64,000 nucleotides of DNA from Ryuthela nishihirai (GCA_038380435.1 JAWZYU010000025.1:49980691-50044690); one strand, 5' to 3'; positions 51,003-61,987 are shown, counted from the first letter of the stretch. The notes: a model not told the origin generated them from the sequence alone. Program-made: numbers and translations.

Positions 51003-51197
51003 ATAAAACCGATGTTTCTCCTTGGAAGTTTCTCCCTTTTCCCTGATGCAAATACCTTAGGAAATAAATGCAAAAATTCCTTTTCGGTTGGATAGGTACT
51101 GATAAAATATTATTTTTCGTATTTTTGGAATCTTTAATTTCACGAATTTTTTCAGAGGGTCCTAAATTATTTGGAAAGTGGCCACTTAAACGAATGT

Positions 51198-51408
51198 AGC
51201 CGTCCCGTGGCCGAGTGGTTAGCGCGCTTGGCTACTGATCTAAGGGACCTGGGTTCGAGCCCCGGGTAAGGCATGGATATACGTGTCGTTTTTCTGCTGA
51301 GGTCCTGCCATCCTCTCAGACCTTCTACTATGGCATATAAACTGACAGGCTCCTGTCAGACCTCTGTGGCAAGCAGCTGCTTGAGGGGGTATTTTTTTTT
51401 TTTTTTAT
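51198..51408 (+). mobile_element. SINE2, full-length, perfect TSD
   Basis: TSD TTAAACGAATGT at 51186-51197 and 51409-51420. The T-run tail replaces most ATTT units. Confidence 0.96.
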
Positions 51409-51474
51409 TTAAACGAATGTTATGAAGAGTCTACTCGTGTTGGTAATTTCAGATTTTGGTGATCGAATGGCGTT

Positions 51475-52060
51475 GGAGATCTCACACATATCTCTAAATC
51501 TCTATTTTCAACAACATTTGTTTAATAATAATAGATAGATAATTTTTATTTCAGATAATGTTTTACAGTATACAAAAACTTTTGAGGTCTCACAAGAGCA
51601 GGCTCGTTCGTGAGATCTCAATATAGAAACAATTTCAATTGAAAACATCAGTCGTCACATTGAATAATACACAAAAATAAAACGAAAACAACTCAAAACA
51701 AAAAATTTCTAGTAATCCAGAAGTGTGAAAGTCAGAAAGTCAGAAACATTCAATATCCATGTTACATATAACAGTTATAGTAGATTAATGCAAAAAAAGT
51801 TACCACATCATCCAGTTTCAAAATGTATTTCTTGAGAACTTCAGAAAACAAATGATAATTCGTGATATTTTTCATGCTGACTGGGAGAGACGAAAGAAAT
51901 TTCGGTGCTAAATACAAATAATTGTAGTTAACATTTGCAATAAATTGTTATGATCATTTTCTTCATTTTTGAAGACTTCAACCTTCATAAATCTTTACCT
52001 ATGAAACAAATATTGTCGAAAATAGATAATCAGAATTATGTGTGAGATCTCCAATGATAT
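51475..52060. repeat. Inverted TTGGAGATCTCAC repeats flanking a LINE fragment
   Basis: About 50 bp at 51477-51527 (TTGGAGATCTCACACATA ... CTCTATTTTCAACAACATT) is inverted at about 52008-52058 with roughly 80 percent identity by eye. Between them lies the LINE 3' end at 51530-52000. The same sequence is found alone at 5221-5300. Confidence 0.7.
51530..52000 (-). mobile_element. Jockey/CR1-group LINE, 3' end fragment
   Basis: On the minus strand a frame reads N-Y-N-Y-L-Y-L-A-P-K-F-L-S-S-L-P...L-F-S-E-V-L-K-K-Y-I-L, paralleling V-Y-L-A-P-K-F-F-N-C-L-P...F-Y-K-E-L-R-K-W-I-L at the C-terminus of the LINE at 61255-64000. A 3' untranslated region follows, ending TCTGAAATAAAAATTATC and a TATCTATTATT tail, typical of such LINEs. 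Only the last ~470 bases are present. Confidence 0.7.
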
Positions 52061-52391
52061 TTTCCAGTAACAAACTCATTTTTAATGTTAGGGAGCGTAA
52101 TAGCTCTCCTTTCAAATAACATAGAGTCCAAAAACCTTTGGTGATATATTGCATAAACGCAGAACGTAAATCTCTTACGTTATAAAAAAAAACTGTAACC
52201 TGATTATGTAATCCAAACACAATCTAATTTTCTTTATATTTTATAAGCAGAGTAAAATAATGATTAATATAGAATAAAGACTTCATTAACAGACGTAGAT
52301 GATCGATAAGAAGGAAAAAAAATTGAACACGTCTCCCCCGTACTGTATCATAGAGATGCATTCTATGACAATTAAGTATGTCGCGTAGAAG
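52061..52391. other. AT-rich, nothing recognised
   Basis: No feature beyond the inverted-repeat edge. Confidence 0.5.
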
Positions 52392-52793
52392 GAGGACGCG
52401 TATTGGCTCAGTTTGCAATACTACAGCCACGAGTATCTCGCGATACAGACAGGTGGACTCGAACCAGCAGTTCACAGGATTAGTATTAAGAGTTGCCTCC
52501 GCAAAACTCCTTGTCCTGCCTCGGTCAGTAGTGGGGACCGATGGTCTTGGGAAGGCCATCGTCCGCCGGAAGTGACATTAGTTAAGCAGTGGCATCATAT
52601 GCCAGAGAGTGATACCCTCTGCACGCTAAAGAACACACTGGATGCTCTTGACGGGCGGTAACATCTGTCATTTAACAGATGTCCAGTGGGTCCCCTTTTC
52701 CAACTTTCTCTGAGCCCTTGGGGTCCTTGTGCCTTGGCTGTTTAGCCATTTGTGTGCAAATAAAAGTGCCGTTCAGAAGTAAAACAATCCACC
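52392..52793 (+). mobile_element. SINE1, ancient full-length copy
   Basis: Decayed head (TATTGGCTCAGTTTGCAATAC, GTGGACTCGAACC), body GCCTCGGTCAGTAGTGGGGACC, ACGCTAAAGAACACACTGG, tail AAGTAAAACAATCC. Confidence 0.8.
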
Positions 52794-53403
52794 TAGAAAC
52801 AGCTGAAGGATTCGTGTGGTATTAAGCACGTGAATTAAGCGTGATAGCATATGAAATGATCACATTGACAGCATAAAAAGTGGGAGTTAAAAGGTCTAGC
52901 GGTTAACTACAGAGCAAATCATTGTAGGTGATATGTTCAGTTTCTCAAGCATCAACAGAAGTAAGTCAAGGTACAGATGCCAGGATGATACGATTGTAAT
53001 TCCACCAACTGATCTAGTTCAAGTGAGACTGAATTGTAGTAGTAATGTATGAGGCTGGATGGTCTTATCACCAAATCACGGTGCACGTAAGGCTCAAACT
53101 ACACGATCGTTATTGTCAACAGTGAGTCCAGGACCGGTAGCACACTCCCTGCGAAGGCCAGGCTGCCATAACAGCTCTAACCTCAAATGCTATCAACCAT
53201 TTCACAAGTTGTAATAGGTGCCATGTTCCACTAGCAGCAGAGTAACTCTCACTGATTTACAGAAACAACGCTTGTTGCAAACCATAAGTTATCCGATGTC
53301 GAATGAGCTTGGTATCTTTGCACAGAAACATGACAGCAGGAACAGCTCCACTTCATCGACGAGTTCCAGTTCTGCTGGGTGCAGACGACAGCCTCATGGA
53401 GAT
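52794..53403. other. Unidentified; possible decayed transposon
   Basis: More GC-balanced than the background. Frames at 53218-53575 are partly SINE-derived and otherwise unrecognised. It is interrupted by the SINE1 at 53404 and may continue at 53734-53830. Confidence 0.35.
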
Positions 53404-53733
53404 CCGGGCTCGCAATCTTCTGTTTCCAGGTTCGAGTTTATCGTTGAGATTTATCTCCGCAAAGCCCACAACCTGCAGTCGGTTATTAGGAGACACCGAT
53501 GGGCTTGAAAAGGCCGCCGTCCTTCGGGTGGGACATAAAGCCGTGACCCCCATGTGCGGGAGAGCCGTATCCTAAGAACACGCTGGATAACTTTATGAGG
53601 AGGATATCATGGGACTAACAGCTGTCCAGTGGGGCCCCTTCCCCCAACCTCCTCTGAGCCCTCGGAGTTATTTTGACAAGGCCATTTAGGCCATTTTATG
53701 CAAAAAAAGTGCAGCTCAGAGGTAAAACAGCCC
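53404..53733 (+). mobile_element. SINE1, older head-truncated copy
   Basis: CGGGCTCGCAATCTTCTG, GGTTCGAGTTTATC, body with ACCGATGGGCTTGAAAAGG, tail GTAAAACAGCCCAAG; a deletion removes GTGCACGTTAA. Confidence 0.87.
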
Positions 53734-53830
53734 AAGTCTCTTGCTCGACGTGTTGTGAATACATCACGAGCTGTGACCGATAAACGACATACTAATGGTG
53801 CTTGCGTTGCTCTGTTCTCTGTACGAATGA

Positions 53831-54216
53831 GGGGCGGGGGTGGCTCAGTCGGTAGCGCACCAGGCTCGTAATCTGTAGTTCCCAGGTTCGAGTCCCAGCT
53901 GGATCAGCGTTGAGATTTATCTCCGCAAAATTCCCCGCCCTGTCCAAGGTCCTTAGGGGACACCAATGGGCTTGGAAAGGCCGCCGTCCGTCGGATGGGA
54001 CGTTAAGCCGTGGCCCCGTGTGCGGGAGAGACATACCCTGTGCACGTTAAAGAACACGCTGGATGGCCTTGACGGGGGGCTACCATCTGTCTCCCAACAG
54101 CTGTTCCAGTGGGTCCCCTCCCCCAACCTTCTCTGAGCCTTCGGGGTCCATGTGACCTGGCCATTTAGCCCATGGTGTGCAAAAAAGTGCCGCTCAGAGG
54201 TAAAACAACCCAACCC
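53831..54216 (+). mobile_element. SINE1, full-length young copy
   Basis: GGGGCGGGGGTGGCTCAGTC to CAACCCAACCC; few changes. No clear TSD (flanks ACGAATGA and ATAGAGAAG). Confidence 0.94.
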
Positions 54217-54420
54217 ATAGAGAAGTTTTCAGATCACTAATTGTCATCATAATTAGGTGAAATCGTTGCTAAGAAAATAGCTGAAAGACACCAAAACTTC
54301 GTTGCTAATCAATGTTGTTTTAAAGCATTTTATTTACGTGATATAACCATATAATGAGTTTGTTCCCCTCTTGTGATGCCTGATTTCGTTCCATAAGCGA
54401 CACGAAGCCTAAAGGTCAAG

Positions 54421-54465
54421 ATTAGGCTGGATTTACTTCTGAACCGTACTATTTTGCAAACAATA
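54421..54465 (-). mobile_element. SINE1 3' fragment
   Basis: TTAGGCTGGATTTACTTCTGA and TTTTGCAAACAATAA: antisense tail side only, immediately before a SINE2. Confidence 0.6.
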
Positions 54466-54668
54466 AACCGTGGCCGAGTGGTTAGCACGCTTGGCTACTG
54501 ATCTACAGGACCTGGATTCGAGCCCCGGGTAAGGCATGGATATTCGTGTCGTTTTTCTGCTGAGATCCTGCCATCCTCACAGACCTTCTACTATGGCATA
54601 TAAACTGACAGGCTCCTGTCAGACCTCTGTGGCAAGCAGCTGCTTGAGGGGGTATTTATTTTTTTTAA
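54466..54668 (+). mobile_element. SINE2, nearly full-length
   Basis: Starts ACCGTGGCCGAGTGG (first bases lost), B-box GGATTCGAGCCCC, ends GAGGGGGTATTTA and a T-run. Confidence 0.92.
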
Positions 54669-54839
54669 GCTAAATACATTCTGTGACAAAGAATCGAAGC
54701 ACCCCAAAGCAAGTGTCCGATCGTGCTGAAGCTTTGCACTTGCAATGAGGATGTAAAGATAAAGAAGTGATTGAATTTTTACAGCAACTGGGCTCTGTAT
54801 TGCAGGACATTGGTCCCATAAATGTAACAGGTTGGTACA

Positions 54840-56206
54840 TGATACAACCACCTGCATGCAGATATCTGGCGTGGCACTGAGTCAAACAATAGTCAGATGT
54901 TGTCCTGTGGCAGATTGTGCCAAGCGTGCTCCAGTTGCTGGGCTAGTTCGTCGACGTTCCAGGATGGCTGCAATGCACGTCCCAGCATGTCCCATACGTG
55001 CTCGATTGGCAAGAGGTCTGAAGACCTGGCTGGACATGGGAGGGTTTCAAAATTGCAGAGTTGTTGGGTTGTTTTACCTCTGAGCGACACATTTTTGCAC
55101 ACCATGGGCTAAATGGCCAGGTCACATGGACACCGAAGGTTCACAGAAGGTTGGGGGAGGGGACCCACTGGAACAGCTGTTGGGAGACAGATGGGTTGTC
55201 TACCGTCAAGGCCATCCAGCGTGTTCTTTAACGTGCACAGGGTAAGGCTCTCCCGTACACGGGGCCACGGCTTAACGTCCCATCCGACGGACGGCGGCCT
55301 TTCCAAGCCCATCGGTGTCCCCTACTAACCGTGGGCAGGGCGGGGAATTTTGCGGAGATAAATCTCAACGCTGACCCAGCTGGGACTCGAACCTGGGAAC
55401 TACAGATTACGAGCCTGGCGCGCTACCGACTGAGCCACCCCCGCCCCACCAAAATCGCAGAGACATTCCCGGAAGAGGTGAGCTGTGTGCAGTCTGGCAT
55501 TTTCGTGCTGGTAAATAGCCCAGTGAAGACATGACAGCAAAGGCAACACTACTGGTCTCAGGATGTTGTCAACGTATCACTGTGAAAGTACCAAGTAGCA
55601 CTACTAGGGGGTACTGGCTGCCATAGGAGATGGCTTCCCAGATTGTAACACCAGGTGCGATGGCAGTGTGCCACTTCGCAATATAGGCCTGATCCGGCGC
55701 TGGCCTGACCTCCTCCAGACACGGTGCATTGATCATTTGCTGCCAGGCAAAAAGAGAGATTCATCACTGAACACTATATGCTGCTAGTCAGACGCAGTCC
55801 ATGGGCATTACACCACTCCAGAGGTAGCTACCGATGTTCGGTGGTTAGTGGTAGCTGTCGTAAAGGGCGGCGATAATGTCCAACCACTGCCAGTCGTCTT
55901 CCAATGGTGCATCTTGATACATGCTCTGTGGAGGACGTTACATATCTTTGGATGGTAGATAGTGATGGTGTTGTTCTGGCTGCTCTCACTATCACGTGAT
56001 CCTCCGGTCCAGTTGTTTGTCTGTTCCTTCGTGGCAGGTATGTGTGCCTTCTTGTACTTACTGTCTGCAACATCTCCTACTGTGACATCGCTCTGACTCA
56101 GATGCTGGCAGATAAGTCAACATGACTAACTGGCTTCTTTAAGGCCCCCAATGCGTCCCTTCTGGAACTCGCTGAATTTCAGGTACGGCCGGTGCGTCAT
56201 CCTCAT
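54840..56206 (-). pseudogene. Tc1-family transposase, decayed, split by SINE1
   Basis: Order on the minus strand: start near 56206 with F-S-E-F-Q-K-G-R-I-G-G-L (first helix-turn-helix); 56073-55828 T-I-G-R-R-L and R-R-P-L-R-Q-L-P-L-T (end of the DNA-binding domain); 55767-55558 F-C-L-A-A-N-D, V-S-G-G-G-Q, N-L-G-S-H-L-L-W, matching the segment after the first catalytic Asp; about 55520-55460 Y-Q-H-E-N-A-R-L-H-T-A-H (the D-N-A-R-P-H-T-A motif, with Asp changed to Glu); after the SINE, P-A-R-S-S-D-L-L-P-I-E-H-V-W-D (third catalytic region). Many frameshifts and stops; no terminal repeats identified. Inactive. Confidence 0.88.
55061..55449 (-). mobile_element. SINE1 inserted in the Tc1 transposase
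   Basis: Full-length antisense copy. TSD CAAAAT(T/C)GCAGAG at 55048-55060 and 55450-55462 lies between the second and third catalytic motifs. One mismatch in the TSD suggests it is not among the youngest. Confidence 0.95.
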
Positions 56207-56446
56207 CGGTTATTGATGTCAACGCAACTGCAACACTGGTCAGAATGGTCAATGCAGGTGAGCGACGCTCCTTATATACGCCCCGGGATGCGCATTTTCC
56301 CTGTGCGCTGGGACTGCTCTGTACGATTATTGACATCGAATTCCTAATCATTTGCATGGCCTGGCCAGGAGGTATTTGCATACCGAGTTTCGCTGTTGAC
56401 GGATAATTTTATCGGAGAGCCTCGATTTTTTAAAGGAAAGGTAATT

Positions 56447-56545
56447 AATAGGTTCCTGTTAGACCTCTGTGGCAAGCAGCTGCTTGAGGGGGGTATTCTC
56501 AAAATATATGCTCCCTCAAGCAGCTGCTTAGGAGGGTATTTATTT
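56447..56545 (+). mobile_element. Two SINE2 3' ends in tandem
   Basis: GTTAGACCTCTGTGGCAAGC to GAGGGGGGTATT, then a second AAGCAGCTGCTT..GGAGGGTATTTATTTT. The palindrome AAGCAGCTGCTT sits at both. Confidence 0.8.
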
Positions 56546-56611
56546 TCATTTTATCCACTGAACATTTGTCAGAGAAAGAACACAAGTATGTTTCGGTTAA
56601 GGATAATATAG

Positions 56612-56692
56612 TGAGATTTTTAACATGCACAAGGAATAGTTCTCCTGTATAGGGAGACGTGGTCGAACGTCCCTTTTGACAAATGAAGGCTA
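56612..56692 (-). mobile_element. SINE1 body fragment
   Basis: TTTTTAACATGCACAAGG and TAGTTCTCCTGTATAGGGAG, then GTCGAACGTCCC: antisense mid-body, old. Confidence 0.6.
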
Positions 56693-56719
56693 CTCCACGC
56701 GCAATAGGGATAGGGTGGT

Positions 56720-57102
56720 GGTGACGGATGGCTCAGTCGTTAGCGCACCAGGCTCGAAATCTGCAGTTCCCAGGTTCGAGACAAAACCTGGGTAAGCGTC
56801 GAGATCTGTCTCCGCAAACCGTCCCCTCCTACTCATGGTCAGCAGGGGACACGGATTGGCATGGAAAAACTACCGTCCGTCGGATGGGATCTTAAGTCGT
56901 GACCCCGTGTGCGGGAGAGCCATACCCTGTGCACGTTAAAAAAACACGCTGGGTGGTCTTGACCGAAGTTACCATCTGCCTCCCAACAGCTGTTCCAGAG
57001 CCTCCACAACCTTTTCTAAGCCTTCGAGGTCCTTACGACCTGGCCATTTAACCCATAGTGTGCAAAAACGTGCCGCTCAGAAATACAACAACCAAACCCA
57101 AT
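56720..57102 (+). mobile_element. SINE1, moderately diverged full copy
   Basis: Head ACGGATGGCTCAGTCGTTAGC with TTCGAGACAAAACCTGG (B-box disrupted); body and tail complete but ~12 percent diverged by eye. Confidence 0.88.
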
Positions 57103-57222
57103 CCATGCGTAATGGAATCTCATTTCTCACCGAGGGCAAGATGTCCATTAGCAGAGAAACTCTCAATGCAAGTACAGTTGAATTTGAACAGGGGATCCCA
57201 TCAGGTTGTTAATTAAGTAAAT

Positions 57223-57572
57223 GTGAAAAAATCCACCCGTACGCATCACGCCTCGAATTCATCTCCATTTTTGCATTTCAGTGATGTTCTAAACAATGTG
57301 GTAAGTTCTACTCCCATTGTTTGGAATGATGATAGATGCATTGGTGGTTTTAATGTTGGCCCTATAACACAATCTGAAGTTAGTTTGGCTATTTCTAAAC
57401 TTAAACTTCATAAATCCCCAGGGGTAGATGAAATTACTACAGAAATGCTCAGAGCTGAGAATGTTTCGGTTACCACTTGGATGACTGAAATTTTGAATAT
57501 CTTTTATGATAAAGGCATGGTTCCTAAGGAATTTACCAGAGCTATTATTATCTCTTCTTTTCAAAAAAAGGT
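57223..57572 (+). pseudogene. RTE reverse transcriptase, N-terminal part
   Basis: Begins ahead of the fingers domain: L-K-L-H-K-S-P-G-V-D-E-I-T-T-E-M-L matches the K-A-x-G-x-D-x-I-x-x-E/V motif 0-1 region, followed by W-M-T-E-I-L-N-I...G-M-V-P-K-E-F-T-R-A-I-I-I. An A-run at 57565-57571 is the site of a one-base frameshift; the reading continues one frame over (G-D-R-S-S-C-D-N-Y-W-G-I-S-L-L) into the next segment. Confidence 0.85.
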
Positions 57573-58213
57573 GATCGCAGTTCTTGTGATAACTATTGGG
57601 GTATCAGCCTACTCTCTGTTCCAGGGAAAGTTCTTTCCATGATTGTGCTTAATAGAATTAAGAATCTGGTTGACAGTCAATTGCGTGATGAGCAATGTGG
57701 ATTCAGAAGTGGTAGGGGATGTGTGGATCAGATATTTTCACTTAGGCAGATTCTTGAGAAATGTTTAGAGTTTCAGAAACCTTTGGTTGCTAGCTTTGTT
57801 GATTTCAAAAAGGCTTTCGACTCTGTTGATCGCCATAAATTGTGGTTAATCGTGAGATCATATGGTATACCAGACAAGTTAGTTAACATAATGAAAGCTC
57901 TCTATAATAACACTGAGTCGTCTGTGAGAGTTGGTAAGTCTTGTAGCAATTGGTTTAGCATTACTTCTGGTGTTCGACAAGGGTGCATTTTGTCTCCTTT
58001 TCTCTTTAGTTTGGTTATTGATTATGTTATGCGGAATTCACTTCAAGGGAAAGATTTTGGTCTTAAATGGGCTGGAGATACGAAAATTTCTGATTTAGAT
58101 TATGCTGATGATTTAGCCCTTTTGGCAAATGATGTTGATGAGATGAACTCTTTCATTCGAGCTGTAGACGAAACTGGTAGTAGAGTAGGTTTGGTTATAA
58201 ACAGAGAGAAAAC
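57573..58213 (+). pseudogene. RTE reverse transcriptase, palm
   Basis: Motifs in order: E-Q-C-G-F-R-S-G-R-G-C-V-D-Q-I-F (motif 2), F-V-D-F-K-K-A-F-D-S-V-D-R (motif 3, first catalytic Asp), S-G-V-R-Q-G-C-I-L-S-P-F-L-F (motif 4), and L-D-Y-A-D-D-L-A-L-L (motif 5, the catalytic YADD). All three catalytic aspartates are present. The frame is cut just after I-N-R-E-K-T by the inverted nested copy. Confidence 0.92.
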
Positions 58214-58362
58214 TCATCATCATCATCATCATCCTCAAGCAGCCATGTGCTACGGAGGTCCAACCAGACTGCGCTGTTTAATTCTCCAAGTATATCTGTC
58301 CTGAACCTATTCGCCAATCTATAATTATCCATACGGGCAACATGGCCAAACCAGCGGAGTCT
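58214..58362 (-). mobile_element. Truncated RTE 3' end nested antisense in the same family
   Basis: Starts with ATCATC repeats (the reversed GAT tail), then CCTCAAGCAGCCATGTG, ACGGAGGTCCAA, ATTCGCCAATCTATAATTAT, GGGCAACATGGCCAAACC. This is the reverse complement of parts of the host's own 3' end (58767-59036), with a deletion between. On the minus strand it encodes L-R-W-F-G-H-V-A-R-M, as the host does at 58767-58800. The host frame resumes at 58363. Confidence 0.92.
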
Positions 58363-59002
58363 AAGTAATGAAAATTGATCAAGCAAGCTGTGATTCAGTT
58401 AATCTGAATGGCTGCAGTCTTGAACAGGTGTCACAGTTTAATTTTCTTGGGAGCTATGTAACAGATACTGGTGATGTGCGGCATGAGATTAACAGACGGA
58501 TAGGGATTGCTGCCGGGACTTTTAAGAATCTATGGAGAGTGTGGAGAAATAGGCGTATACACCTAAAGACTAAAATTAGACTGTATAATAGTTTGGTTCT
58601 TTCTAGGGTTAGTTATGGTAGTGAAACTTGAATGCTTTGTACACAAGATAACAGGAAACTAGATGCTTACGCAGTATCTTGGGCATTAGGTGGTTCAACT
58701 TTGTAACTAATGATGAGGTTAGGCAAAGGAGTCGGCAACCTTCTTTAAGCAGCATATTGTGCAGAGAGAGACTCCGTTGGTTTGGCCATGTTGCCCGTAT
58801 GAATAATTATAGATTGGCGAATAGGGTTATGAACAGTGTGCCTAAATGCTTCAGAAAGAGGGGGAGACCAAGGATGCAGTGGGCAGACAATGTCAAACAG
58901 GACCTTATTAAAATTGGTGTTCAGTGGCCTGATGCAGCAGATGTAGCTCAGGACAGACTTGCTTGGAGATCTAAATTGCACGGTCTGATTGAACCTCCGT
59001 AG
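58363..59002 (+). pseudogene. RTE LINE C-terminal region
   Basis: F-N-F-L-G-S-Y-V-T-D-T-G at 58440-58475 is the conserved F-x-Y-L-G-x-x-I-x-x-D-G block after the RT; then K-T-K-I-R-L-Y-N-S-L-V...L-S-Y-G-S-E-T (stop follows where W is usual), and L-R-W-F-G-H-V-A-R-M with R-G-R-P-R to the end at 59002. At least one stop and one frameshift near 58631. Confidence 0.85.
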
Positions 59003-59275
59003 CCCATGACTGCTTGAGGATGATGATGATGATGATAGGTACTAATAAAATATTAATATTTTCACTTTCCAATCATCCATTAGTTGGAATTTCTACTATT
59101 AGAGGGTGTTGAAGTCATTGAAATAAAAAACATCATTCTCTTTGAAAATGGGCATTTTATATTTTACCAGAGGTGATATGTCATTCTTCTAGTTTCTTTT
59201 TCAAGATACCGTTATCCGTTTCCATTCCAAGGTTTCCGTTATCCGTTTCCCCGTATATACGGGAACTAATTGTTG

Positions 59276-60496
59276 AGTAACTGTACTTAAAAGTTCCGAG
59301 CACCTCCGAGGATCCCACACACATGTACCACAAATGGCGGCAAAAACATCATATTCCGAAGAGTTTTAAAATTAAAGGTTTAAGAGAAGTCTTCACCAAA
59401 ATTGAAGAAGCTGTGGATTATTTTAGGAACCACGATCCTCGCTATGATCGTTCTGTCAAAGTTGAGCTACAAGATATTTTGTCATGCCAAAAAACAATTC
59501 TACAAATGAAAATGCAAGCTGGAACCCAAATAACTTTAGAATCGTTCTTTGCAAAACAGAAATCATCACGGAGGAATCTGAACCTTAGGAAGGTAGGAGT
59601 AATAATTTTTTTTTCAAGGTCTTTCAGTTTTTACCTAATAACCAAAAGAGTTGAGTTGTTTTTCCTCTGAGCGGCACTTTTTTGCACACCATGGGCTAAA
59701 TGGCCAGGTCACAAGGACCCGAAGGCTCAGAGAAGGTTGGGGGAGTGGACCCACTGCAACAGCTGTTGGGAGACAGATGGTAGCCTCCTGTCAAGGCCAT
59801 CCAGCGTGTTCTTTAACTTGAACAAGGTATGGCTCTCCCACATAAGGGGCCACGGCTTAACGTCCCATCCGACGGACAGCGGCCTTTCCAAGCCCATTGG
59901 TGTCTCCTACTGAGCGTGGGCAGGGCGGGGAATTTTGCGGAGATAAATCTCAACGCTAACCCAGCTGGAACTCGAACCTGGGAACTGCAGATTACGAGCC
60001 TGGCGCGCTACCGACTGAGCCACCTCCGCCCCGATCCAAAAGATTAGATCAGGAGATGGAAGTAGATGATCCCGCCCCCCCCCTCCCCAACCCCTAATGG
60101 ACCTGCAACTCCAACCGCTATCTTATTGTCCCCCAAAATCAATCTCCATCCGTCCAATAACGCCCTATAAGTCCAATAAGCCGAATTGTTCACGTCTAAT
60201 TAACGTTTCTTTGTAATGTACTCAACCATGTACACAAATTAATACGCATAGAAACACCTATAGAACTTAAATTTATTGTTTTAAGATAAATAGATCAAGA
60301 ACTTATAGTAAATAATGAGTCAAGGTAATATATTAAAAAGGAAAATGTGTAATCAAATGTTTAATCAAATGATCTGTACCTTATTATAGCTGTTTACATT
60401 ACTTTTCATGGACGTAAATTCTTCAGTTTAAGAGGTTTCGCTTTAAGTGGCGTTTTTACTGGTCTCAATTAACTACGAATAACGGGGACCTCCTGC
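59276..60496 (+). mobile_element. Tigger/pogo-type element, 3' part, split by SINE1
   Basis: The frame through 59323-59610 ends with I-K-G-L-R-E-V-F-T-K-I-E-E-A...D-P-R-Y-D-R-S-V-K-V-E...L-S-C-Q-K-T-I-L...T-L-E-S-F-F, resembling the C-terminus of DDE_1/CENP-B-related (Tigger/jerky) transposases. After the SINE the frame can continue with acidic E-M-E-V-D-D-P. The right end ATAACGGGGACCTCCTG at about 60479-60495, reversed, is CAGGAGGTCCCCGTTAT, a pogo/Tigger-like terminus. The DDE core and left end are missing. Confidence 0.65.
59650..60035 (-). mobile_element. SINE1 inserted in the Tigger-type element
   Basis: Full-length antisense copy. TSD CCAAAAGA at 59642-59649 and 60036-60043. Confidence 0.94.
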
Positions 60497-60549
60497 ACTG
60501 CCATTTGAATGATGTCATTATTAGCCATACAGTTTTCATTGTATTTCAT

Positions 60550-60852
60550 TGGGATAGGGGTGGCCTCCTCAGTCGGTAGCGCGCCAGGCTCGTAATCTGT
60601 AATTCCTAAGTTCAAGTCCCAACTGGACCAGCGTTGAGATTTATCTCTGCAAAAATACCCGTCCTGCCCAAGGTCAGTAGGATACCGCTGTCCGTCGGAT
60701 GGATCGTTAAGTCATAGTTCAGTGTGCGAGAGAGCCATACCCTGTGCACATACACGCTGAATGACTTTGAGAGGAGGCTATCATCTGTCTCCTAATAGCT
60801 GTCCAGTGGGTCTCCTCCCCCAACCACCTTATCTGAGCCCTAGAGGTCATAT
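60550..60852 (+). mobile_element. SINE1, older copy with internal deletion
   Basis: Head GGCCTCCTCAGTCGGTAGCG and AAGTTCAAGTCCC; loses the GACACCGATGGGC block; 3' end fades at GAGCCCTAGAGGTC before a TATATA run. Confidence 0.87.
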
Positions 60853-61254
60853 ATCTATTCATACCATATATATATATATAAGAAAATTTGAATATTATAT
60901 TTCATTAGTGTTTTATAATTTTACCTACATTTTTCAGTACACGTCTGAGAAAGAATGTTGAGTCTTCCACGAGAGAAAAAACTCGCTTGTGGAAGAAATT
61001 TAACAGTTATGTTGTAATAAAATGAAAAGGCAACATGCTTCAGTTTCACATTTCCTCACACTTTACTAGCTTGATCAAAAAATCTAGGTAAATACTTAAC
61101 TAATTTTTAAGTTTGAAAATTATCATTTAGAATAAATGAAATAAAAAAAAAATAAAAAGACTTTACTGGGTAGAAAAACAGAAAAAAATATAAAAATCTA
61201 TATTGAAATTTTGCGTTGTAAGTGGTTCATTTGAGCACCTTAAGGGCAACTCAG
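60853..61254. other. AT-rich, nothing recognised
   Basis: No feature recognised between the SINE and the LINE 3' end. Confidence 0.55.
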
Positions 61255-61294
61255 CATCAAATCAAATTTTATTACATTTCAATCTCTTTTATTT

Positions 61295-61987
61295 CTAAAA
61301 CATAGTCTCAATATTTACCACATTCAAAATCCATTTTCTTAATTCCTTATAGAAATATTTATCATTTCTTATTCCTTTGATGTACTCTGGTAAGCAGTTA
61401 AAAAACTTTGGCGCCAAATAAACATAATGTTTTTCAACAATAGTTTTGTTCGCTTTTAAATCAAGTACGAAAAGGTTTTTTGACAGTCGAGTATTCTTTT
61501 CAAATGTCCGTAAGGTTTGAACATTAAAATTCATCCTTATGTATTTCAGTACCTGAAATACATATAATTTCCTTATTTGTAAAATACCTAATTCATTGTA
61601 TACATTTGCAACGCTTTCAAATTTTCTTAGTTTCATCATGCATCTAATTATGTGATTCTGCACATAGTGTAACGGTTTGATTGTTGTCAAATAGACTCCA
61701 CCCCACGATAATAAACCATAGAGCAAATAAGATTTAATCCAAGAAAAGTAAATAATTTTCATTAAAGATAAATTTACGAATTTCCTGATATAATAAATTT
61801 TAGGTATAATGCAGTTAATCTTTTTAACAACATCATATATTTGTATTTTCCAGGACATCTTTCTGTCAATAAAAATACCCAAATATTTATAGCACTCAAC
61901 CCCCCTCAATTTTGTCACAATTACAATTTTTTCCGGCAGAAACTTCAGAGTGGAAAATGATCCTGTCACGAAAAAAATCAATCTCAT
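61295..61987 (-). pseudogene. LINE thumb and C-terminal domain
   Basis: Y-K-Y-L-G-I-F-I-D-R-K-M-S-W (motif 7), a long helical domain with Y-G-L-L-S-W-G and Q-N-H-I-I-R, and near the end Y-V-Y-L-A-P-K-F-F-N-C-L-P, homologous to the fragment at 51530-52000. Longest clean frame of a transposable-element protein in the window. Confidence 0.92.

Larger units (their letters stand above)
57220..59036 (+). mobile_element. RTE-type LINE, 5'-truncated, with self-nested insert
   Basis: Reverse transcriptase, then a C-terminal tail with R-G-R-P-R-M-Q-W-A-D-N-V-K-Q-D-L and A-Q-D-R-L-A-W-R, a pattern known at the end of RTE-like and related LINE proteins. The 3' end is a GAT/TGA trinucleotide run at 59019-59036; short tandem 3' tails rather than poly-A are usual for RTE. 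No endonuclease is seen upstream, so the copy is 5'-truncated near 57220. Frameshifts and an insertion make it inactive. Confidence 0.85.
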
